Shown here: in pieces, positions 60,578 through 64,000 of the stretch
Layout: every line of letters begins with the position of its first letter
Position numbering within the stretch: position 1 is the stretch's first letter
NCBI RefSeq assembly: GCF_000183545.2
Contig: NZ_JH976535.1
Location: forward strand, 1,107,890 to 1,171,889
Source of the DNA: Thermaerobacter subterraneus DSM 13965
GTDB lineage: Bacteria > Bacillota > Sulfobacillia > Thermaerobacterales > Thermaerobacteraceae
DNA length: 64,000 bases
Reading direction: 5' to 3'
The notes under the pieces: model-generated
Told to the model about the DNA's origin: nothing
Database searches by the model: none
Seen by the model: the letters and a program-made list of their open reading frames with translations, nothing else
Translations under genes and position numbers: made by a program

Positions 60578-60634
60578 GGAGGGCCGCCGGCAGGCCGGCC
60601 GGCGGCCCTCCGGGGCGGGCCCGTGTCCCGCCCC
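60578..60634 (+). terminator. Two adjacent hairpins between coxL and coxG
   Basis: GGAGGGCCGCCGG/CCGGCGGCCCTCC (60578-60611) and GGGGCGGG/CCCGCCCC (60612-60634). They may end or attenuate transcription after coxL, lowering the dose of accessory genes, or protect the coxMSL mRNA. Confidence 0.55.
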
Positions 60635-60670
60635 GCAGCCACATCATCCGTAGAGGGGGAGGAGACGGCA

Positions 60671-61165
60671 TTGCACCTGCACTACGACGGTGAACTGACC
60701 ATCGAGGCCCCGCAGGAGAAGGTCTGGGCGTTCATCAACAATCCCGGCCAGGTCGGTCACTGCCTGCCCGATCTGCAGGAACTGAACGTCAAAGATGACC
60801 GTCACTTCGATGCCGTGGTGCGCATCGGGGTCGGCCCCGTGCGCGGCCGGTTCAAGATGGAGGTGGAGCTGCAGCCGGAAGAGGCGCCACGCCGCGGCGG
60901 CCTGCGGCTCCGGGGGAGCGGTATGGGGAGCGGGCTCCAGTTGACCGCACGCATCGAGCTCGAACCCGCGGGGGAGGGCGCGACCCGCTTTCGCTGGGGA
61001 GCGGACGCGGATGTCAGCGGGCCGCTGGCCACGGTGGGCGGCCGGCTGCTGGACAACCAGGCCCGCAAGATCACCGAGCAGCTCTTCGCCACGATTCGGG
61101 CCAACCTGGAGGATCAGGCGGGTTCCGCCTTAACCGGCACGGGTGGCGCTGGCGGGGGGGCCTGA
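60671..61165 (+). CDS. coxG: CoxG-type SRPBCC membrane-anchoring/assembly protein
   Basis: A 164-residue SRPBCC-fold protein. LTIEAPQEKVWAFINNPGQVGHCLPDLQEL and the following strands are characteristic of CoxG, which recruits CO dehydrogenase to the membrane and may handle quinone. TTG 60671 is supported by GGGGGAGGAG six bases upstream. It lacks the long C-terminal membrane tail of some relatives. It is followed after five bases by coxI. Confidence 0.88.
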   Translation: MHLHYDGELTIEAPQEKVWAFINNPGQVGHCLPDLQELNVKDDRHFDAVVRIGVGPVRGRFKMEVELQPEEAPRRGGLRLRGSGMGSGLQLTARIELEPAGEGATRFRWGADADVSGPLATVGGRLLDNQARKITEQLFATIRANLEDQAGSALTGTGGAGGGA

Positions 61166-61170
61166 ATCCG

Positions 61171-62409
61171 GTGGAAGTGGGAACGGCGGGGCGACCTGAC
61201 GCAGTTCTGGCCCGGGCGGCGGCGTTGCGGGCCCGGGGCCATTCCTTCGCCCTGGCTACGGTGATCCGGCGACGTCCCCCCGTTTCGTCCAGAGCGGGGG
61301 ACAAGGCGCTGATCACCGCGGACGGTCGTATCGAGGGCTGGATCGGGGGCAGCTGCTCCGAGTCCATCGTCCGGCGGCAGGCGCTGGCGGCGCTGGCCGA
61401 CGGGCAGCCGCGCCTCATCCAGATCCGTGTCGACGTACCGGCCGATGCCGCCACCGCCGAGGAGAGCGACGAGGGGCAGGAACCCGGAGCGGCCGGCGGG
61501 GAGGGGGACGCCCGGGTCGTCACCGTCGCCATGACCTGCCCCAGCGGCGGCGAGGTGGACGTATACATCGAGCCCTTCGTTCGGCCGCCCCAACTGATCG
61601 CGTGCGGCGATACGCCCCTCGCCTACGCTCTGGTGCAGATGGCCGCCATGGTGGGCTTCGAGCCCGTGCTGGTGTACGGCCGGGAGGCGCCGCCGGAAGC
61701 TGCCGTGCCCGGCGGGCGGGCCATCTCGGTGGATGCCCTGGAGGACTTCGAGCCGGTGCCGGAAGCGTACGCCGTCGTGGCGACGATGGGGCACTTCGAC
61801 GAGGAGTGCCTGCAGCGCTGGCTCGCGGCCGGCGTTCCCTACGTGGCGCTGGTGGCCAGCCGCAAGCGGGCGGCGGCCGTCAAGGAGGTGCTGGCCGGGG
61901 CGGGCGTGCCGGCCGCCGATCTGGAGCGGGTCCGCAATCCGGCCGGCCTGGACCTGGGGGCCGTCACCCAGGAGGAAATCGCCGTCTCCATCCTGGCCGA
62001 CATCATCCGGCAGCGGCGGGCCCGCTTGCGGGCCCACGCGGGGATGGTCGTCGGCGATGAGGTCGCTGCCAGACTCGGGGCCGAAGGTGCCGGTACGGCA
62101 GCGGGCGCCGCGGAGAGAGCCGCCGAGCAACCCGCGGCTTCCACGACCCACACGGCCTCCCGGCCCGTCTCGACCGGCGCTGCAACGCAGGTGGCTGCTG
62201 CAGCATCCGGGTCAAGGGCGGCGTCAGACGGGGCGGCAAGGGAGGCCGAACTTCCCGCCGTCGCTCGCGATCCGGTGTGCGGCATGGAGGTCGTGCCCGG
62301 GGAAACCCGCCACGTGGCCGAATACGAGGGGCGGCAGTATTACTTCTGTTGCCCCCATTGCAAGGCCACCTTCCTCAAGGATCCGGAGCGCTACGTCGAA
62401 AGCGCCTGA
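61171..62409 (+). CDS. coxI: XdhC/CoxI-family maturation factor with C-terminal YHS domain
   Basis: A 412-residue protein. The N-terminal XdhC part has ITADGRIEGWIGGSCSESIVRRQ; a Rossmann domain follows (PQLIACGDTPLAYALVQMA, YVALVASRKRAAAVKEVL, VRNPAGLDLGAVTQEEIAVSILADII). After a 60-residue Ala/Ser-rich linker the last 45 residues are a YHS metal-binding domain: DPVCGMEVVPG, YEGRQYYFCCPHCKATFLKDPERYV. The YHS part could deliver copper for the Mo-Cu site. GTG 61171 is five bases after the coxG stop. A 17-bp terminator closes the operon. Confidence 0.88.
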   Translation: MEVGTAGRPDAVLARAAALRARGHSFALATVIRRRPPVSSRAGDKALITADGRIEGWIGGSCSESIVRRQALAALADGQPRLIQIRVDVPADAATAEESDEGQEPGAAGGEGDARVVTVAMTCPSGGEVDVYIEPFVRPPQLIACGDTPLAYALVQMAAMVGFEPVLVYGREAPPEAAVPGGRAISVDALEDFEPVPEAYAVVATMGHFDEECLQRWLAAGVPYVALVASRKRAAAVKEVLAGAGVPAADLERVRNPAGLDLGAVTQEEIAVSILADIIRQRRARLRAHAGMVVGDEVAARLGAEGAGTAAGAAERAAEQPAASTTHTASRPVSTGAATQVAAAASGSRAASDGAAREAELPAVARDPVCGMEVVPGETRHVAEYEGRQYYFCCPHCKATFLKDPERYVESA

Positions 62410-62447
62410 TGGCAACCGCACGTGACGGCACAATCCCCAACCGCCAC

Positions 62448-62486
62448 GCCGGGACCTGTCGGCCGCCAAGGCCGACAGGTCCCGGC
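62448..62486 (+). terminator. 17-bp perfect terminator at the end of the cox operon
   Basis: GCCGGGACCTGTCGGCC and its exact complement around a GCCAA loop, followed by ATTCTTGTTT. Convergent genes on both sides make it likely bidirectional. Confidence 0.8.
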
Positions 62487-62510
62487 ATTCTTGTTTGACT
62501 GGCAGGCCGC

Positions 62511-62942
62511 TCAGGCGCTGTCCCACCAGTCCCGGATCTCAGGAGGGAGGGCGGCTCGCACGGCCTGCTGGGTGCCCGCATCGAGCCGCTCCTTGAGGGT
62601 GGCGAAGACCGCCTGCATCCGGGTGGCGGCGTCGTCGTCCATGTACGCGGCCACCAGATCCAGGCCGCCCACCGTCTGGTCGTAGCCGTACTCGGTGTCC
62701 ATGTGGTTGACCAGCGGCCCTACGAAGACCTGGCGGTCGATCAGCGGGTCCGGCCGGTCCGGTGCCCGTGCCAGTTCGGCCGCCAGCTCGGCCGGCAGGG
62801 CGGCCGCCAGGGCGCCCGCGGCTTGCCGCCCCAGCACTTGGGCCATGCTCTGCAGGGTCATGCGGGTGGCGGCCGCCGCCTCCTCAGACGATCCCATCCG
62901 CCCGCGCCGCTGTACCGCCTGGTAGATCTCCCGCGCATCCAC
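62511..62942 (-). CDS. DUF2267-type helical protein
   Basis: A 143-residue protein. RMGSSEEAAAATRMTLQSMAQVLGRQAAGALAAALPAELAAEL fits the DUF2267 repeat; LPPEIRDWWDSA repeats the end of the motif. All-helical, soluble, function unknown, sometimes found beside redox or stress genes. ATG 62942 precedes the domain by about 12 residues. It lies 25 bases after the oxidoreductase gene on the same strand, so the two may be one transcript. Confidence 0.8.
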   Translation of the reverse strand: MDAREIYQAVQRRGRMGSSEEAAAATRMTLQSMAQVLGRQAAGALAAALPAELAAELARAPDRPDPLIDRQVFVGPLVNHMDTEYGYDQTVGGLDLVAAYMDDDAATRMQAVFATLKERLDAGTQQAVRAALPPEIRDWWDSA

Positions 62943-62967
62943 GCCAAGGACGCCTCCTCCGAAGGAC

Positions 62968-63912
62968 TCAGAAGAACTCGGCCTTGAGCCGCTCCAGCCC
63001 CTCCTCGCCCAGCTCGTCCAGCGGGCGTTCCACGATGGGTGGGTCTACGGGGAGCCCGGGGACCCGCTCCTCGTAGGCCGGGACGGTGTCATTGCGCCAC
63101 AGGATGCCGATGGGGATCCGCTCCCCCCACTCGTTGCACTTCGCCCAGGCCGCCTCGGGGTCCGTGGGGTCGTGCCCCTCCTCCTCCACGGAATAGGCCC
63201 GCTCGGCGTACCAGTCGTAGGTGTTCAGCTTGTTGAAGGTCACGCAGGGCTGGAGCACGTCGATCAGGGCGTAGCCGCGGTGCCGGATGGCGGCGGCGAT
63301 GATGTCCGCCAGCTGGTTGGGCTGGCCGGCGAACCCCCGGGCGATGAAGCTCGCCCCGGCGGCGAAGGCGACCCGCGTCGGCAGCACGGGGTCCTCGGGC
63401 GCGCCGGTGGGCGAGGTGGTGGTCTTGAACCCCCGCTCGCTGGTGGGCGAGTACTGGCCCTTGGTCAGGGCGTAGATCTGGTTGTTCTCCACGATGTCCA
63501 CCAGGTCCACGTTCCGGCGCATGGTGTGCAGCCAGTGGTTGCCGCCGATGCCGTAGCCGTCGCCGTCGCCGTGGACCACGATGACGTGGAGCTTCGGATT
63601 GGCCAGCTTGATGCCCGTGGCCACCGCCAGAGGCCGGCCGTGGATGGTCATGAAGCCGTTGGCGTTGATGTAGTCGGGCAGCTTGCTGCCGCAGCCGATG
63701 CCGGAGACGATCATCACCTCGTGGGGCCAGATCTCGAGGTCCACCAGCGCCTTCTTCAGGGCGGTGAGGATGCCGAAGTCGCCGCAGCCCGGGCACCAGG
63801 TGGGCCGGTGGTCGCTGGCGTAGGCCTTGACAGTGAGCCGCTCCGCCCGGTCGGCCACGGCCGCGCGGGCGCCCGTGCGGGCTCCCCCCGCGGCAGCCCG
63901 CGCCCCGCCCAA
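62968..63912 (-). CDS. 2-oxoacid:ferredoxin oxidoreductase beta subunit
   Basis: The thiamine-diphosphate subunit. WCPGCGDFGILTALKKAL holds two of the cluster cysteines, GDGDGYGIGGNHWLHTMRRN is the TPP/Mg motif, and NNQIYALTKGQYSPTSERG and LQPCVTFN (third Cys region) follow. Together with an alpha subunit, expected just outside the window, it interconverts 2-oxoglutarate or pyruvate and acyl-CoA using ferredoxin. The frame stays open from 63912 to the window edge through Ala/Gly/Arg-rich codons, so the start is not certain and may lie outside; the conserved part begins near 63840. Confidence 0.92.
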   Translation of the reverse strand: MGGARAAAGGARTGARAAVADRAERLTVKAYASDHRPTWCPGCGDFGILTALKKALVDLEIWPHEVMIVSGIGCGSKLPDYINANGFMTIHGRPLAVATGIKLANPKLHVIVVHGDGDGYGIGGNHWLHTMRRNVDLVDIVENNQIYALTKGQYSPTSERGFKTTTSPTGAPEDPVLPTRVAFAAGASFIARGFAGQPNQLADIIAAAIRHRGYALIDVLQPCVTFNKLNTYDWYAERAYSVEEEGHDPTDPEAAWAKCNEWGERIPIGILWRNDTVPAYEERVPGLPVDPPIVERPLDELGEEGLERLKAEFF

Positions 63913-64000
63913 CCCGGTGCCGGTGCCCCCCGCCTCGCCGCCGCGGAACGCGGCGGGCGGGACCTGGGCCGCGGGCCCGTCGCCCTCCCCTCCCTCACCG

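Overview
The window is very GC-rich with strong G/C bias at wobble positions, many GTG and TTG starts behind strong GGAGG-type ribosome binding sites, and proteins padded with Gly/Ala/Pro/Arg-rich linkers. With form I aerobic CO dehydrogenase, NirK, NnrS proteins and R2lox, this suggests a thermophilic, aerobic, high-GC Firmicutes-grade bacterium of the Thermaerobacter type. That is an inference from gene content and style; no database was searched.

Layout. 1-5.7 kb: end of a CoxD/MoxR ATPase, an XdhC/CoxI maturation factor, and pseudouridine/ribose catabolism genes (psuG, psuK-like, rbsK-like) in one overlapping operon. 6.0-8.3 kb: a TnpB-only IS200/IS605-type element inserted 3' of TTAC in a decayed CocE/NonD-type hydrolase gene. 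8.4-16.2 kb, minus strand: acyl-CoA ligase with a fused membrane domain, an ABC1/UbiB-like kinase, a Ycf48-like lipoprotein, a PH-like protein and a MobA/MocA-like nucleotidyltransferase. 16.8-21.9 kb: a TetR-SCP2-alcohol dehydrogenase-R2lox-aldehyde dehydrogenase cluster.

21.9-41.5 kb is a nitrogen-oxide, copper and Fe-S region: two NnrS-like proteins, a Crp/Fnr regulator, a frameshifted multicopper oxidase, a radical SAM/SPASM protein, NirK, CopD, hemerythrin-DUF2249, ferredoxin, Mrp/ApbC, DoxX, Fur, a CopD-TusA fusion, a tandem DUF2249 protein and a MIP18/SufT-like protein. Six perfect GTGA-N6-TCAC palindromes and two one-mismatch versions lie upstream of these genes and suggest a local Crp-type regulon. 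A second signal, four CCTGAGG-like repeats at exactly 11-bp spacing, lies upstream of both copper oxidase genes.

41.5-56.6 kb is a mobile island, visibly more AT-rich between 44.1 and 52.7 kb. It has an intact IS1182-type element, a toxin-antitoxin pair with a broken toxin, and a candidate ribosomal peptide (RiPP) system: promoter with overlapping palindrome, a 53-residue precursor-like peptide ending GAGCSWK, a hairpin, two SPASM-type radical SAM proteins with PqqD-like N-termini, a B12-binding radical SAM protein and a NodIJ-like ABC exporter. Dead IS pieces lie between the maturase genes. The segment 44600-55510 carries the left-end and right-end sequences of the IS1182 element at its two edges. 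An IS3 element interrupted by an IS110 element sits at its right side, followed by decayed aldolase and sugar-kinase genes.

56.8-62.4 kb holds coxM-coxS-coxL-coxG-coxI for form I CO dehydrogenase; the coxD and xdhC genes at the left edge are likely part of the same biology. The window ends with a DUF2267 protein and a 2-oxoacid:ferredoxin oxidoreductase beta subunit. No tRNA, rRNA or CRISPR array was recognised.
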